A DNA stretch of 64,000 nt from G963666705 sp963666705 (GCA_963666705.2 CAXXKO010000014.1:150988-214987); one strand, 5' to 3'; shown: positions 8,456 to 21,587, counted from the stretch's first letter. The notes: a model not told the origin generated them from the letters alone. Numbers and translations: made by a program.

Positions 8456-8483
8456 AAAAAGGGGGCCGCGAAACGCGGCCCCC
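8456..8483 (-). terminator. Rho-independent terminator of groESL
   Basis: On the minus strand GGGGGCCGCG-TTT-CGCGGCCCCC (8461-8483) forms a 10-bp perfect GC hairpin followed directly by TTTTT (8456-8460). It lies 25 bp past the groEL stop codon and before the monooxygenase gene, so it should end groESL transcription. Confidence 0.9.
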
Positions 8484-8508
8484 GATCTCGGCGAAAATGG
8501 TGCCCGGG

Positions 8509-10176
<1,668 letters not shown>

Positions 10177-10186
10177 GAAAAGCCCC

Positions 10187-10474
10187 TTACTGGATAATGC
10201 CGAGGATGTCGGATTCCTTCATGATCAGAAGGTCTTTGCCGTCGATCTTGACTTCCGTCCCGGACCACTTGCCGTAGAGGACGCGGTCGCCCTTTTTGAC
10301 GTCGAGCGGGTTCAGCTTACCGTCGTCGCCACGGACGCCGGAGCCGACGGAAACCACCTTGCCCTCCATGGGCTTTTCCTTCGCGGTGTCCGGGATGATG
10401 ATGCCGCCTGCGGTCTTCTCTTCCTGCTCCAGCGGTTCGACCAGGACACGGTCGTGTAACGGCCTGAACGTCAT
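10187..10474 (-). CDS. groS: Co-chaperonin GroES (10 kDa)
   Basis: 95-residue lid of the GroEL chamber. The sequence MTFRPLHDRVLVEPLEQEEKT, the mobile-loop segment KTAGGIIIPDTAKEKP and the C-terminal strand KESDILGIIQ are all typical. The start at 10474 has GAGAGGT five bases upstream; the longer upstream frame runs into the leader. It is the first gene of the groESL operon and its leader carries a CIRCE operator. Confidence 0.98.
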   Translation of the reverse strand: MTFRPLHDRVLVEPLEQEEKTAGGIIIPDTAKEKPMEGKVVSVGSGVRGDDGKLNPLDVKKGDRVLYGKWSGTEVKIDGKDLLIMKESDILGIIQ

Positions 10475-10545
10475 GAATACCTCTCGCCATTCGCCTGATG
10501 GATGGGCCGCGCCGGCCACTTGGCCGAGGCGGAATGAACTGGTTG

Positions 10546-10572
10546 TTAGCACTCGATGGTTTAGAGTGCCAA
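10546..10572 (-). promoter_or_regulatory. CIRCE operator (HrcA binding site)
   Basis: TTAGCACTC, nine bases, GAGTGCCAA: the inverted repeat matches the CIRCE consensus at all but one position. It lies just downstream of the -10 box, where HrcA binding blocks groESL transcription until heat shock. No hrcA gene is in the window. Confidence 0.93.
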
Positions 10573-10574
10573 GC

Positions 10575-10603
10575 TTATATGTGGGCTAGGATCGGCCTGT
10601 CAA
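10575..10603 (-). promoter_or_regulatory. Housekeeping-sigma promoter of groESL
   Basis: On the minus strand a perfect -35 TTGACA (complement of 10598-10603) and a -10 ATATAA (complement of 10575-10580) are separated by exactly 17 bp. Transcription would start inside the CIRCE repeat, so the operator would also be part of the mRNA leader, as is usual for this system. Confidence 0.85.
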
Positions 10604-10629
10604 GATGCCGATGTGGACTATCTTGCCCA

Positions 10630-11937
10630 TCAGTGCACCGGCGCGTGCCGCAGACTCTCGAATCGCGCGCGGTCCCTCGCGTCGAGCCGGACCTTGAGGT
10701 GGGCAAAGTGGTCGTCGTCGAGGCGCTCGATAATCTCGCCGTGGCCGTAGAGCCAGGAAATGGTGCGACCGTCAGAGATATCCACCGAAAAATCGAACAC
10801 CTCGAGGCCCGCGCCGAGGCGACGATCGAGAGCCTCTCGGAGGGTGTCGCACCCCTCTCCGGTCAGAGCGGAGACAGCGACGCTTCCGTTGGCGCCACGC
10901 GACACTTGATTGTGGAGCCGTGCCCGCGCATCCGGGCCCATGAGATCGAGCTTGTTGAAAACCTCGAGAACCTCCCCTTCTTCCACCCTGGGCCCTAGCC
11001 CGAGGTCGTGGAGCACCTTCTCGACATCCTGCTTCTGGGCATCGGTATCGGGGTGGGAGGCGTCACGCACGTGGAGGACGAGCTCGGCCTCCTGGACCTC
11101 CTCCAGGGTGGCGCGAAAAGCCGCCACCAGATGGGTCGGCAGGCTGGAGATGAAGCCCACCGTGTCGGATAGTATGGCGACCCGGCCCGACGGCAGGTCG
11201 AACCGGCGCATGGTCGGGTCGAGGGTCGCGAACAACATGTCCTGGGTGCCAACGGTGGCGTGGGTCAGGCGGTTGAAGAGGGTCGATTTCCCGGCATTCG
11301 TATAGCCCACGAGCGCGACGACCGGATAGGGTGCCCGGCGGCGCGCCCCGCGATGCAGCTCGCGGGTGCGAACGACCCTGCCCAACGACTTCTTGATGCG
11401 GGTGATCCGCTCGTCGATCAGACGGCGATCGGTCTCGATTTGGGATTCGCCGGGGCCGCCCAGGAACCCGGACCCGCCGCGCTGGCGCTCGAGATGGGTC
11501 CAGGAGCGCACGAGCCGGCTGCGCTGGTAGGAGAGATGCGCTAGCTCGACCTGCAGGCGCCCTTCCCGCGTGCGCGCCCGGGCGCCGAAAATTTCCAGGA
11601 TGAGGGCCGTCCTATCGATCACCTTACACGACCAGGCGCGCTCCAGATTGCGCTGTTGGATCGGTGTAAGCGCGTGGTCCATGACCACGAGATCGATCTC
11701 GTTGGCGCCGACGAATTCGCCGAATGCCTCGACGGCACCGGTCCCGAGAAAGGTCCCCGGGCGCACGCGCGGCAGCAGTACCACCTCGTCATGGACGATC
11801 GTCAGGCGAATGGCGCGCGCCAGCCCGACGGCCTCGGCAAGGCGACTTTCGGGGTCGCGGGAATCGCTTGCGCGCCCGCCCCGCAAAACAGCATGCAGGA
11901 CGAGCGCCCTGCCGGTCGCGGCTGATCCAGCGGTCAA
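10630..11937 (-). CDS. hflX: Ribosome-associated GTPase HflX
   Basis: About 435-residue GTPase that splits or rescues stalled ribosomes under stress. The N-terminal HflX domain includes GGPGESQIETDRR (160-172); the G domain has the P-loop GYTNAGKST (211-219), the switch DTVGFIS and NKLD. The annotated start is a TTG at 11937, two bases after the hfq stop, because no ATG or GTG fits the conserved N-terminus; this start is therefore provisional. The hfq-hflX pairing is conserved in proteobacteria. Confidence 0.94.
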   Translation of the reverse strand: MTAGSAATGRALVLHAVLRGGRASDSRDPESRLAEAVGLARAIRLTIVHDEVVLLPRVRPGTFLGTGAVEAFGEFVGANEIDLVVMDHALTPIQQRNLERAWSCKVIDRTALILEIFGARARTREGRLQVELAHLSYQRSRLVRSWTHLERQRGGSGFLGGPGESQIETDRRLIDERITRIKKSLGRVVRTRELHRGARRRAPYPVVALVGYTNAGKSTLFNRLTHATVGTQDMLFATLDPTMRRFDLPSGRVAILSDTVGFISSLPTHLVAAFRATLEEVQEAELVLHVRDASHPDTDAQKQDVEKVLHDLGLGPRVEEGEVLEVFNKLDLMGPDARARLHNQVSRGANGSVAVSALTGEGCDTLREALDRRLGAGLEVFDFSVDISDGRTISWLYGHGEIIERLDDDHFAHLKVRLDARDRARFESLRHAPVH

Positions 11938-11938
11938 A

Positions 11939-12220
<282 letters not shown>

Positions 12221-12314
12221 CGCACGTCCTTCGTCTTATTGGTTTATGGACCGGTGGACCGTCGGCGCCCCGCGGACGCGTCCCTGAAATGTCCCGACCT
12301 CCCCGATCCTATGC

Positions 12315-12986
12315 CTATATCTGGGTTACGATGCCCTCGCGCACAACCCTTAGCAGGGTTTCGAAGTCCTCGATGTGAATCTCGGGCGGATTGGATGCGA
12401 ACTCAGGCGTATGCGGGTCGCCCGGGCCTATAAGCACGGGCACGCAGCCAGCACCTCGGGCCGCGGTCAGATCGACCCATGTATCGCCCACCACCCAGAC
12501 CTCGCGCCCCGCCTCGACGCCGCTTGGCCCGAGCGCCATCGCGACCGGCGCCGCGTCGGGCTTGTCGGCGGCCGCATCGCCGGCACCGACGAGGCGGCCG
12601 AAAAAACCATCCCAGCCTAAATACTCCGCCTCACGGCGCAGGAAATCTCCGCGCTTGTTGCTTATGACGGCCATGAAGAGGCCGGCCGCGTGCAGAGTAT
12701 CGAGCATGGCCGAGGCACCCGGCCGTTCCGTGAGAGTACCGAGGTGGTTCGCCGCGAAGCTCTCGTAGAAGATATCCCTCGCTTCCTCCCAGCGGCCGCC
12801 GAACATCTCGGGAAAGCTGTCGCGCAAGGACTTCCGCACCCGTTCCCTGGTCTCCGAATGGGTCCATGTCTCACGCCCCATGGCAAGGAAGGCGGCATTG
12901 AGCGCGTCGCCGATGGCGGCCCAATTGTCGACGAGCGTATCGTCCCAGTCGAAGAGGATGGCCCGCGGCGCCGGGACTTTAGGCAT
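12315..12986 (-). CDS. HAD-superfamily phosphatase, phosphoglycolate-phosphatase-like
   Basis: 223-residue haloacid-dehalogenase-type hydrolase. Motif I FDWDDTLVD (around residue 12), motif II in VISNKRG, motif III Lys in ADKPDAAPV and motif IV GDTWVDLTAA are all present with an alpha-helical cap, so a small phosphorylated metabolite is the probable substrate. The start at 12986 lies inside the end of the transaminase gene (8-base overlap), suggesting coupling. The exact substrate cannot be told; phosphoglycolate is only the commonest for this subgroup. Confidence 0.8.
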   Translation of the reverse strand: MPKVPAPRAILFDWDDTLVDNWAAIGDALNAAFLAMGRETWTHSETRERVRKSLRDSFPEMFGGRWEEARDIFYESFAANHLGTLTERPGASAMLDTLHAAGLFMAVISNKRGDFLRREAEYLGWDGFFGRLVGAGDAAADKPDAAPVAMALGPSGVEAGREVWVVGDTWVDLTAARGAGCVPVLIGPGDPHTPEFASNPPEIHIEDFETLLRVVREGIVTQI

Positions 12987-13845
12987 GCCCGGCCGCCTCA
13001 CCTGCCATGTGCGCGACGTAGCGTTCGCGCAGCGCGCGTGCGAGCGGCCCCGGCCGGCCGTCCCCGACGGCCTCGTGGTCGATATAGGTGACCGGCAGGA
13101 CAAACGACGTGGTGCTGGTCACGAAGGCCTCCCGCGCCGTCTTCGCCTCCGCCAATGAGAAGGCGCGCTCGGTGAAGGGGATTCCCAGCTCGTGGGCAAT
13201 CCCGAGCACCGCGAGGCGCGTGATACCGTTGAGGATGGCGGCGCCCGGATCCCGCGTCACGAGATCACCCCCCGCCGTCACGATCCAGGCGTTGGTCGAG
13301 GTGCCTTCGGTAATCCTGCCGTCCAGATCCACCTGCCAGGCCTCGAACGCTCCCGCCTCCCGCGCCTGCTGCTTGCCGAGCACGTTGGGCAGCAGGGAGA
13401 CCGATTTGATGTCGCGGCGGTGCCAGCGGACGTCCGGAATCGTAATGACCTTCACGCCCTCGGCTCCCGGGTCCGATATTGGGCGCTTGGAGCGCCGCGC
13501 GGTCATCACGACGGCGGTTCTGGCGTCGGCCGGGAAGGCGTGGTCGCGCCGCGCCACGCCGCGGGTCATCTGGATGTAGATGATCCCGTCGTGCACCCGG
13601 TTGCGCTGGATCACCTGACCCATCACCAGCGAGAGCGCCCGCCGCGACATGGCCCGGGCAATTCGCGCCTCGGCCAGGGAGCGGTCCAGCCTGTCGAGAT
13701 GTGGCCCGCCGTCGATGAGGCGTCCACCATGAACGCTCACCACCTCGTAAACCCCGTCGGAGAACTGGTAGCCGCGGTCCTCGATATGGACGGCTGCTTC
13801 GGCGTGCGGCACATAGCGGCCGTTCACGTAGGCTATCCTCGACAT
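12979..13845 (-). CDS. dat: D-amino-acid aminotransferase (class IV PLP enzyme)
   Basis: 288-residue fold-type IV aminotransferase. FSDGVYEVVSVHGG near residue 28, the PLP lysine in the segment DIKSVSLLPNVL, and EGTSTNAWIV match D-alanine transaminases rather than branched-chain enzymes. It would exchange amino groups between D-amino acids and 2-oxo acids, linked to D-Ala/D-Glu pools for peptidoglycan. A copy in this position, next to trkA and the ntr genes, is common in alphaproteobacteria. Confidence 0.85.
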   Translation of the reverse strand: MSRIAYVNGRYVPHAEAAVHIEDRGYQFSDGVYEVVSVHGGRLIDGGPHLDRLDRSLAEARIARAMSRRALSLVMGQVIQRNRVHDGIIYIQMTRGVARRDHAFPADARTAVVMTARRSKRPISDPGAEGVKVITIPDVRWHRRDIKSVSLLPNVLGKQQAREAGAFEAWQVDLDGRITEGTSTNAWIVTAGGDLVTRDPGAAILNGITRLAVLGIAHELGIPFTERAFSLAEAKTAREAFVTSTTSFVLPVTYIDHEAVGDGRPGPLARALRERYVAHMAGEAAGHA

Positions 13846-13870
13846 GCCCGCCTACCCTCGCCGCCCGCGC

Positions 13871-15247
13871 TCAGAAGAACTCGAGGCTGACGGCGAATAT
13901 CTTCTCGACGTCCTTGATCGCCTCGGGCGTCGAGAAGATGACCACCCTGTCCTTGGCCCGGACGATGGTATCGGGCTTGGGGATGATGACCTCGTCCTTG
14001 CGCAGGACGGCGCCGACGATGATCCCTCGCGGCAGGTGCGCCGCGCGGATCGGAACTCCCACCAGGCTCGACGTCTCGAGCGCCTCGGCCTCGATCACCT
14101 CGCCCACCCCCTCGCGCAGAGAATGCACGGCCCTGATGCGGCCGCGGCGCACGTGCTGGAGGATGGTCGAGACGGTGATGGCTTGCGGGATCACCACCAC
14201 ATCGACGCCAAGCTCGGTGATGAGGGATTCGAAGGTCATGTTGTTGACCAGGGTGAGCGCCCGCCGGGCACCGTAGCGCTTGGCCAGGAGCGAGGAGAGG
14301 ATGTTCACCTCGTCGTCGTTGGTCACGGCGACGATGGCTTCCGTGGTACGCACGTTGGCCTCGTCGAGGATATCGGGGTCGAGCGCGTCACCATTGATGA
14401 CGATGGTCTGGGACAGGCTCTGGGCGGCGAACTCGGCCCGGTCCTTGTTCAGCTCGATGACCTTGGCATTGACGCCTGGGTGATGCTCCTCGATCTCTTG
14501 GGCGAGATAGAGGCCGATATTGCCGCCGCCCACGACGATGATGCGCCGCGCCTCGCTCTCCTCGTGGCCGAAAGCGGCCATGCCGCGCGCCACGTGCTCG
14601 CTATCGACGGCGAAATAAACATCGTCCCCCGGCAGCATCTGCTCGTCGCCGCGTGGCACGGTGGCGTGGCCTTCGCGCAGAATGGCGATCACGGTGATGT
14701 TGAGATCGGGGAACAGGCCCGTGAGCTGCCGCAGCGGCGTGTTTATGATCGGGCATTCCGCGGTGATGTGGACTCCGATCACGCGCACCCGGCCCCCTGC
14801 CATGGGCACGGAATCGAAGGCGCCCGGCACCTGAAGCCGCCGTCCGATGGCCCTGGCCACCTCGATCTCGGGCGAGATGATGACATCGATCGGCATGTGG
14901 TCGCGGCTGAACAGGTCGGCCCATATGGGCTGGAGGTAGGTCTGGCTGCGCACCCGCGCGATCTTGGTCGGGACCTCGAACAGGGAATGGGCCACCTGGC
15001 AGGCCACCATGTTGACCTCGTCGGCATAGGTGACCGCGATCAGCATGTCGGTATCCGGGGCCCCGGCCCGTTCGAGCACGGCGGGGTGGGAGGCGTGGCC
15101 GACAATCCCGCGCACGTCCAGCGAATCGCTGATCTTCCGAACGAGCTCCGGGTTCTGGTCGATGACCGTGACGTTGTTGTCCTCGGTGGCAAGGTGTCGG
15201 GCGATGTTCGACCCCACCTGCCCGGCGCCGCAGACGATGACTTTCAT
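13871..15247 (-). CDS. trkA: Trk potassium uptake regulatory protein TrkA
   Basis: 458-residue cytosolic subunit that gates the TrkH/TrkG potassium channel. Two tandem RCK units are seen, each with a Rossmann NAD-binding motif: MKVIVCGAGQVGSNIA at the N-terminus and IIVVGGGNIGLYLA near residue 236, each followed by a TrkA_C domain. No trkH lies in the window. The gene follows ntrX by 39 bp in the standard alphaproteobacterial order. Confidence 0.96.
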   Translation of the reverse strand: MKVIVCGAGQVGSNIARHLATEDNNVTVIDQNPELVRKISDSLDVRGIVGHASHPAVLERAGAPDTDMLIAVTYADEVNMVACQVAHSLFEVPTKIARVRSQTYLQPIWADLFSRDHMPIDVIISPEIEVARAIGRRLQVPGAFDSVPMAGGRVRVIGVHITAECPIINTPLRQLTGLFPDLNITVIAILREGHATVPRGDEQMLPGDDVYFAVDSEHVARGMAAFGHEESEARRIIVVGGGNIGLYLAQEIEEHHPGVNAKVIELNKDRAEFAAQSLSQTIVINGDALDPDILDEANVRTTEAIVAVTNDDEVNILSSLLAKRYGARRALTLVNNMTFESLITELGVDVVVIPQAITVSTILQHVRRGRIRAVHSLREGVGEVIEAEALETSSLVGVPIRAAHLPRGIIVGAVLRKDEVIIPKPDTIVRAKDRVVIFSTPEAIKDVEKIFAVSLEFF

Positions 15248-15286
15248 GCCGCCGCCCGGTCGCGCGCGGCGGTCGCGCGGCGAGCT

Positions 15287-16696
15287 CTAGGGAACATCCG
15301 CGCCCTGGGCCCTATCCGCCCCGACGAGGCCGAGACTCTTGAGCTTTCGGTGCAGAGCCGAGCGCTCCATGCCGACGAAGCTCGCCGTGCGGGAGATGTT
15401 GCCCCCAAAGCGGGTGATCTGGGCCAGGAGGTAGTCGCGCTCGAAGACCTCGCGCGCCTGGCGCAACGGCATGCCCATGATCTCCCCCGCCTTGTCGCCG
15501 TTGAGGGCGGCGGGGCTGATAGCGGCGATCTCCGGCGGCAGCATGTCGGCGCCAATGACGCCGTCCTGCTCGCCTGGCGCCATGATCAGCAGCCAGTCGA
15601 TCACGTTACGAAGCTGGCGCACATTTCCCGGCCAGTCGTAGGCCTGAAGGGCGGCCATGGCGTCGTCGCCGAGGCGCCGCGGCGACAGGCCCGCGCCCTC
15701 CGCCGCACGGCCGACGAAATATTCCGCCAGAGGTGGGATATCGTCGCGCCTCTCGCGCAATTGGGGCACCTCGATCGGCACCACGTTCAAGCGATAGAAC
15801 AAGTCCTCGCGGAACCGGCCGGCATCGATGGCGGCGCGGATGTCGCGATTCGAGGTGGCGATCACCCGCACGCTGACCTCGACGCGGCCCGCGCCGCCGA
15901 CGCGCTCGAAGGTCTGCTCCTGCAACACCCGGACGATCTTGCCCTGGGTCTCGAGCGGCATATCCGCGACCTCGTCTAGGAGGAGGGTACCGTTATGCGC
16001 ACGCTCGAAGGTACCGACCTTGCCGGGCCCCTCGGCCCCGTTGGCGCCGGGCTCGATACCGAACAGCTCCGCCTCCATGCGCCCCGGTTCCATGTTGGCG
16101 CAGTTGAGCGCGACGAAGGGCCCGCCGGCGCGCCGGGAGCCGGCATGGACCAGGCGCGCCACGATCTCCTTGCCGACACCGGCCGGCCCAGTGATAAGCA
16201 CGCGGCTACTCGTCGGCCCGACCCGATTGATGGCCTGGCGAACCTGCTGGATCGCCGGCGACGCGCCGACCAGCTCGGTGACGTCACCCGCCCGCAGGCG
16301 CAGCTCGGCGATCTCGCGGCGCAGGCTGGCCGCCTCGATGGCGCGCTCGATGAAGAGCAGCAGGCGGTCGGCCTTGAACGGTTTCTCGATGAAGTCGTAG
16401 GCGCCCTTCTTGATGGCCGCCACGGCCGTCTCGATGTTGCCGTGGCCGCTGATCATGACCACCGGCAGTTCGGGGTGCTCCGCCATCACGACATCGAGGA
16501 TCTCGAGCCCATCGAGCTCGCTGCCCTGCAGCCAGATATCGAGCACCACGAGGCTCGGCCGGCGCGTGGCAATGGCTTCGAGGGCGCTCTTGCTGTCCGC
16601 CGCCTCGCGCGGCTCGTATCCCTCGTCCACGAGGATACCCGCGATCAAGGCGCGAATATCCTCCTCGTCATCGACGATCAGGATGTCATGAGACAT
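15287..16696 (-). CDS. ntrX: Response regulator NtrX
   Basis: 469-residue NtrC-family regulator. The receiver domain has Asp53 as phosphorylation site (SLVVLDIWLQG); the AAA+ domain has Walker A TGPAGVGKE; the C-terminal Fis-type helix-turn-helix contains ISRTASFVGMERSALHRKL. The sigma-54 contact motif GAFTGA is missing and replaced by the segment IEPGANGAEG, as known for alphaproteobacterial NtrX, so it probably does not activate sigma-54 promoters in the usual way. The start at 16696 overlaps ntrY by 11 bases; the longer frame is an ntrY shadow. Confidence 0.96.
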   Translation of the reverse strand: MSHDILIVDDEEDIRALIAGILVDEGYEPREAADSKSALEAIATRRPSLVVLDIWLQGSELDGLEILDVVMAEHPELPVVMISGHGNIETAVAAIKKGAYDFIEKPFKADRLLLFIERAIEAASLRREIAELRLRAGDVTELVGASPAIQQVRQAINRVGPTSSRVLITGPAGVGKEIVARLVHAGSRRAGGPFVALNCANMEPGRMEAELFGIEPGANGAEGPGKVGTFERAHNGTLLLDEVADMPLETQGKIVRVLQEQTFERVGGAGRVEVSVRVIATSNRDIRAAIDAGRFREDLFYRLNVVPIEVPQLRERRDDIPPLAEYFVGRAAEGAGLSPRRLGDDAMAALQAYDWPGNVRQLRNVIDWLLIMAPGEQDGVIGADMLPPEIAAISPAALNGDKAGEIMGMPLRQAREVFERDYLLAQITRFGGNISRTASFVGMERSALHRKLKSLGLVGADRAQGADVP

Positions 16697-18962
16697 TAGC
16701 GGTCTTTTCCAAGTCCCTCGCCTCGTCCGCCGGCTCCATCCGCCGGGCGTTCGTGGCATTGGGGATATCGAATACGAGCCGGGCCACCGCCCCGCCGCCT
16801 TCACGGTCCTCGAGGCTCAGGTCGCCGCGGTGATCTTCCATGATTTTCTTGACGATTGCCAGACCAAGGCCCGTGCCCTTGGCCCGCGTCGTCACGTAGG
16901 GCTCCGTCAAATGATGCCGTTCCTCCGCGGGCAGGCCGATGCCGTTGTCGGCGACTTCGATCGCGATTTGGTCTCCCTCCTCGACGATGGCGAGTCGAAT
17001 GTGCCCGCGCGGCGGCTCACCTCCGTCCTCCGCCTTGCAGGCGCCTATGGAGTCGGCCGCATTCTGGAGCAGGTTGGTCAGCGCCTGGCCGATCTGGCGG
17101 CTGTCGCAATCGAACAACGCCTGGCGTTCGGACAGCACGGCCTCGTATTCGATCGTCGGATTGCCGGTGCGCTGTAGGATCAATGCCTGCCTGCACACGT
17201 CGTTGAGGTCTTCCACCTTCATCACCGGCGCCGGCATGCGGGCGAAGGCCGAGAACTCGTCGACCATGCGGCCGATGTCACCCACCTGACGCACGATGGT
17301 GTCCGTGCAGCTCTCGAAGGTTTGGGGGTCGCTCTTGATTTCCTTCAGGTATTTGCGCTTGAGCCTCTCGGCGGAGAGCTGGATCGGGGTCAGCGGGTTC
17401 TTGATCTCGTGGGCGATGCGGCGTGCTACGTCCGCCCAGGCCGCTATGCGCTGAGCCGACTGGAGCGCCGTGATGTCGTCGAACGTGACCACGTAGCCCA
17501 GAATCTCCTGCTCGTCCCGCTCGACCGTCACCCGCACGAGAAGTGTCCGCGAGCGGCCGCCCGTACCGATCCCAATCTGCGATTCGACATGCCCCCGGGA
17601 CCTGTGCCGCGCCGCCTTCACGAGATCGGCCATCTCCGGCACCGCAGTGCCGAGAGGCCGGCCGATGAGGGCATCGAGATCGGTCGACAACAGGAAGGAC
17701 GCTGTCCGGTTCGGCAGATTGACCCTGCCCTCTTCATCGAGCCCGATCACACCGGCCGAGACGCCCGCGAGCACCGCTTCGGTGAACCGACGGCGGGTAT
17801 CGAGCTGGCGGTTGGCCTCCACCAGCTCCCCCTGCTGGGTCTCGAGCTGGCTCGTCATTCGGTTGAAGGCGTGGCTGAGCGTTCCAATCTCATCCCGCTC
17901 GGGTATCTCCGGCACCCGCGCCGAAAGGTCGCCCGCGCGCGCCCGCTCCGCCGCCGCGATGAGGGCGCTGACCGGCCGCGTGATCTGGGTCGCGAACATG
18001 AGCCCGACCCAGATCGCCGCCAGCAGCAACAACAGAGCCAACACCCCGAATATCATGGCGAAGTTGATCTGGAGACCCGACCTGGTGCCCTCCAGCCGCT
18101 CGTACTCCTCGACTGCCTCGCGCGTCCGCTGCACGTGGTTGAGCACACCCGGGTCCACGAAACGGCCGACATAGAGAAACATCTCGACCAGCCGGTTCAC
18201 GCGGACGAGGGCCCGCACCCGGTCGCCGCTGTCCGTGGTCATGATGGACACGTCACCCGTTCGCGCCTTCGCGATGGCCCAGGCGGGCACGGGATCGAAC
18301 TCGAGGGCGAAGCTCAGCCCGGAGCTGGCCAGAACCCGACCCCGGCCATCGAAAATGATCGCTTCCGGCAGCGTGCGCAGCTCCGCGTGCGCGCTCAGCA
18401 GCCGGCTCAGCAGGCTGGGGTCGCCCAGCACCACGGGACTCTCCTGCTCGATGGCATAGGCCATGGCGAGGATGTCGGCGCGGATGTTCTGCTGGTGCTC
18501 GCTCAGGTAGGACTGGGCCACGGCGAGTGATTCGCTAAGCGCCGTGCGAACCCGATCGCTGAACCAGGATTGGATGCCAAAATTGAGAAACAGGACGGAA
18601 GCCACCGCCACCACGATTGCTGGCGTCACGGCCACGAAACTGAACAGCACGACGAGGCGCACGTGGAGGCGCGAGCCCGCCGAGCCGCGACGCCGCTCGA
18701 CCCAGACCTGTACGATACGCCGCGCGACCACCGCTCCCAGCAGAAGGAGAAGCACCAGGTCGACGTTGAGCAGGACCAGGATCGTATCGGGATCGGGCCC
18801 GAAGGGCGTGGACCGCGTGAGCTCGACGTAGGTGGCAACCCCGGACACGAGAGCCGCCGCCGCGAGGACAAAGGCCAGCTTGCGGGCCAAACCAGCCCGC
18901 CGCAACCGGCGGAGGAGACTGGTCGATTTCTTCTGCTGAGATTCAGCCGTATCGGCTGTCAT
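16686..18962 (-). CDS. ntrY: Sensor histidine kinase NtrY
   Basis: 758-residue membrane kinase of the NtrYX pair controlling nitrogen and, in some species, redox and envelope responses. Several transmembrane segments occupy the first 130 residues (FVLAAAALVSGVATYV, ILVLLNVDLVLLLLLGAVVA, VVLFSFVAVTPAIVVAVASV) and another sits near 300, enclosing a periplasmic region; then HAMP, PAS, a HisKA box with IAHEIKNPLTPIQLSAERL and an HATPase domain with DNGIGLP and GTGLGLAIVKKI. Full length. Confidence 0.96.
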   Translation of the reverse strand: MTADTAESQQKKSTSLLRRLRRAGLARKLAFVLAAAALVSGVATYVELTRSTPFGPDPDTILVLLNVDLVLLLLLGAVVARRIVQVWVERRRGSAGSRLHVRLVVLFSFVAVTPAIVVAVASVLFLNFGIQSWFSDRVRTALSESLAVAQSYLSEHQQNIRADILAMAYAIEQESPVVLGDPSLLSRLLSAHAELRTLPEAIIFDGRGRVLASSGLSFALEFDPVPAWAIAKARTGDVSIMTTDSGDRVRALVRVNRLVEMFLYVGRFVDPGVLNHVQRTREAVEEYERLEGTRSGLQINFAMIFGVLALLLLLAAIWVGLMFATQITRPVSALIAAAERARAGDLSARVPEIPERDEIGTLSHAFNRMTSQLETQQGELVEANRQLDTRRRFTEAVLAGVSAGVIGLDEEGRVNLPNRTASFLLSTDLDALIGRPLGTAVPEMADLVKAARHRSRGHVESQIGIGTGGRSRTLLVRVTVERDEQEILGYVVTFDDITALQSAQRIAAWADVARRIAHEIKNPLTPIQLSAERLKRKYLKEIKSDPQTFESCTDTIVRQVGDIGRMVDEFSAFARMPAPVMKVEDLNDVCRQALILQRTGNPTIEYEAVLSERQALFDCDSRQIGQALTNLLQNAADSIGACKAEDGGEPPRGHIRLAIVEEGDQIAIEVADNGIGLPAEERHHLTEPYVTTRAKGTGLGLAIVKKIMEDHRGDLSLEDREGGGAVARLVFDIPNATNARRMEPADEARDLEKTANVS

Positions 18963-19002
18963 GCCAACCTACGCTGCAACCGTGTCGGGCGCCGGCTCGC
19001 GG

Positions 19003-20459
<1,457 letters not shown>

Positions 20460-20463
<4 letters not shown>

Positions 20464-21587
20464 GGCACACCCGCCAATCGGGCCTCGTGGGCTGGCAGTA
20501 GGACGCGGAGCTCGGTCCCGCCGGCACCAGTCTCGAGCTCGATCACGCCGCCATGGTCGTCGACCAGCTTGGCGACCAAGGCCAGGCCCAGCCCCTTGCC
20601 CGCGGGCTTCCCCGTCACGAAGGGATCGAAGAGGTGGGGCCGCAGGCCCTCGGGAACGCCGGCACCGTTATCCGCCACGCTGATTGCGATGGGAAGGTGG
20701 ACGCGCCCGCCAACGCCCGCCGGCGCCACCCGCACCCCATGCCGGTAGGCGGTCGAGAGCACGATCTCGCCGCCATCCCGGGAAACTGCCTCGGCCGCGT
20801 TCTTGACCAAGTTGAGGAAGACCTGGATCAGCTGGTCCCGGTCGCCGAACACGGGCGGCAACGAGGGGTCGTAGCGCTCGACGATCGCCACCCCGCGGGC
20901 CGCGCCGGCCTCGGCGACGCGGCGCACGCGGTCGAGCACCTCGTGAATGTTGACGGCACCGCGTTCGGGTTGCGGCCCATCGGAGAAGGCCTCGACCCGC
21001 TCGACGAGCGCGCAGATGCGGTCCGCCTCCTCGCAGATCAGGCTGGTCAGCGCGCGGTCCTCCTCGGAGACGCCCGACTCCAGGAGCTGGGCCGCGCCCC
21101 GAATGCCGGAAAGCGGATTCTTGACCTCGTGCGCCAGCATGGCGGCGAGGCCCGTGATGGAGCGTGCCGCGTTGCGGTGGCTGAGCTGGCGGTCGATCGC
21201 GCGCGGCACGGACTGGGCACGGAAGGTGACCACCTGATGACCGGGCGCCTCGGGCAAATACGCGGCCAGCGCCGTGACGAGATGCGAGCCGATCCGCGGG
21301 GTCTCGATGGTGAGGTCGTATTCGGTCCGGCTGCCGCCCCCCTCGCGAACCTCTCCAATGAGGGCGAAGAGCGGGCTGTCCGCCGGAATCAGCCCGTCGA
21401 GCGCCCGGCCGTGAAGGCGGAGCGCGCCGGCATTGAAGAACTGCTCGGCCGCCGCGTTGGCGTAGGCGACCCGCCCCAGGGGATCGACCACGATCGTCGC
21501 GTCGGCGAGGGCGTTGAGCACCGCCTCCGCCCCGATCTCCGGCTCGCGATCGAGCCGCCGCGCCGGCGTCGGTACCGCCACTCTCAC
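20460..21587 (-). CDS. ntrB: Nitrogen regulation histidine kinase NtrB
   Basis: 375-residue soluble kinase/phosphatase for NtrC that reports nitrogen status via PII. PAS domain near residues 15-110 (ADATIVVDPLGRVAYANAAAE), HisKA with AAMLAHEVKNPLSGIRGAAQL, and HATPase with DNGAGVP and GLGLALVAKLV. The start is the GTG overlapping the dusB stop (GTGA); the long frame upstream is a dusB shadow. Translational coupling with dusB is conserved in this group. Confidence 0.94.

Noticed and set aside
13844..15979. 711-codon plus-strand ORF across trkA and ntrX
   Set aside because: Antisense shadow of two clear genes.
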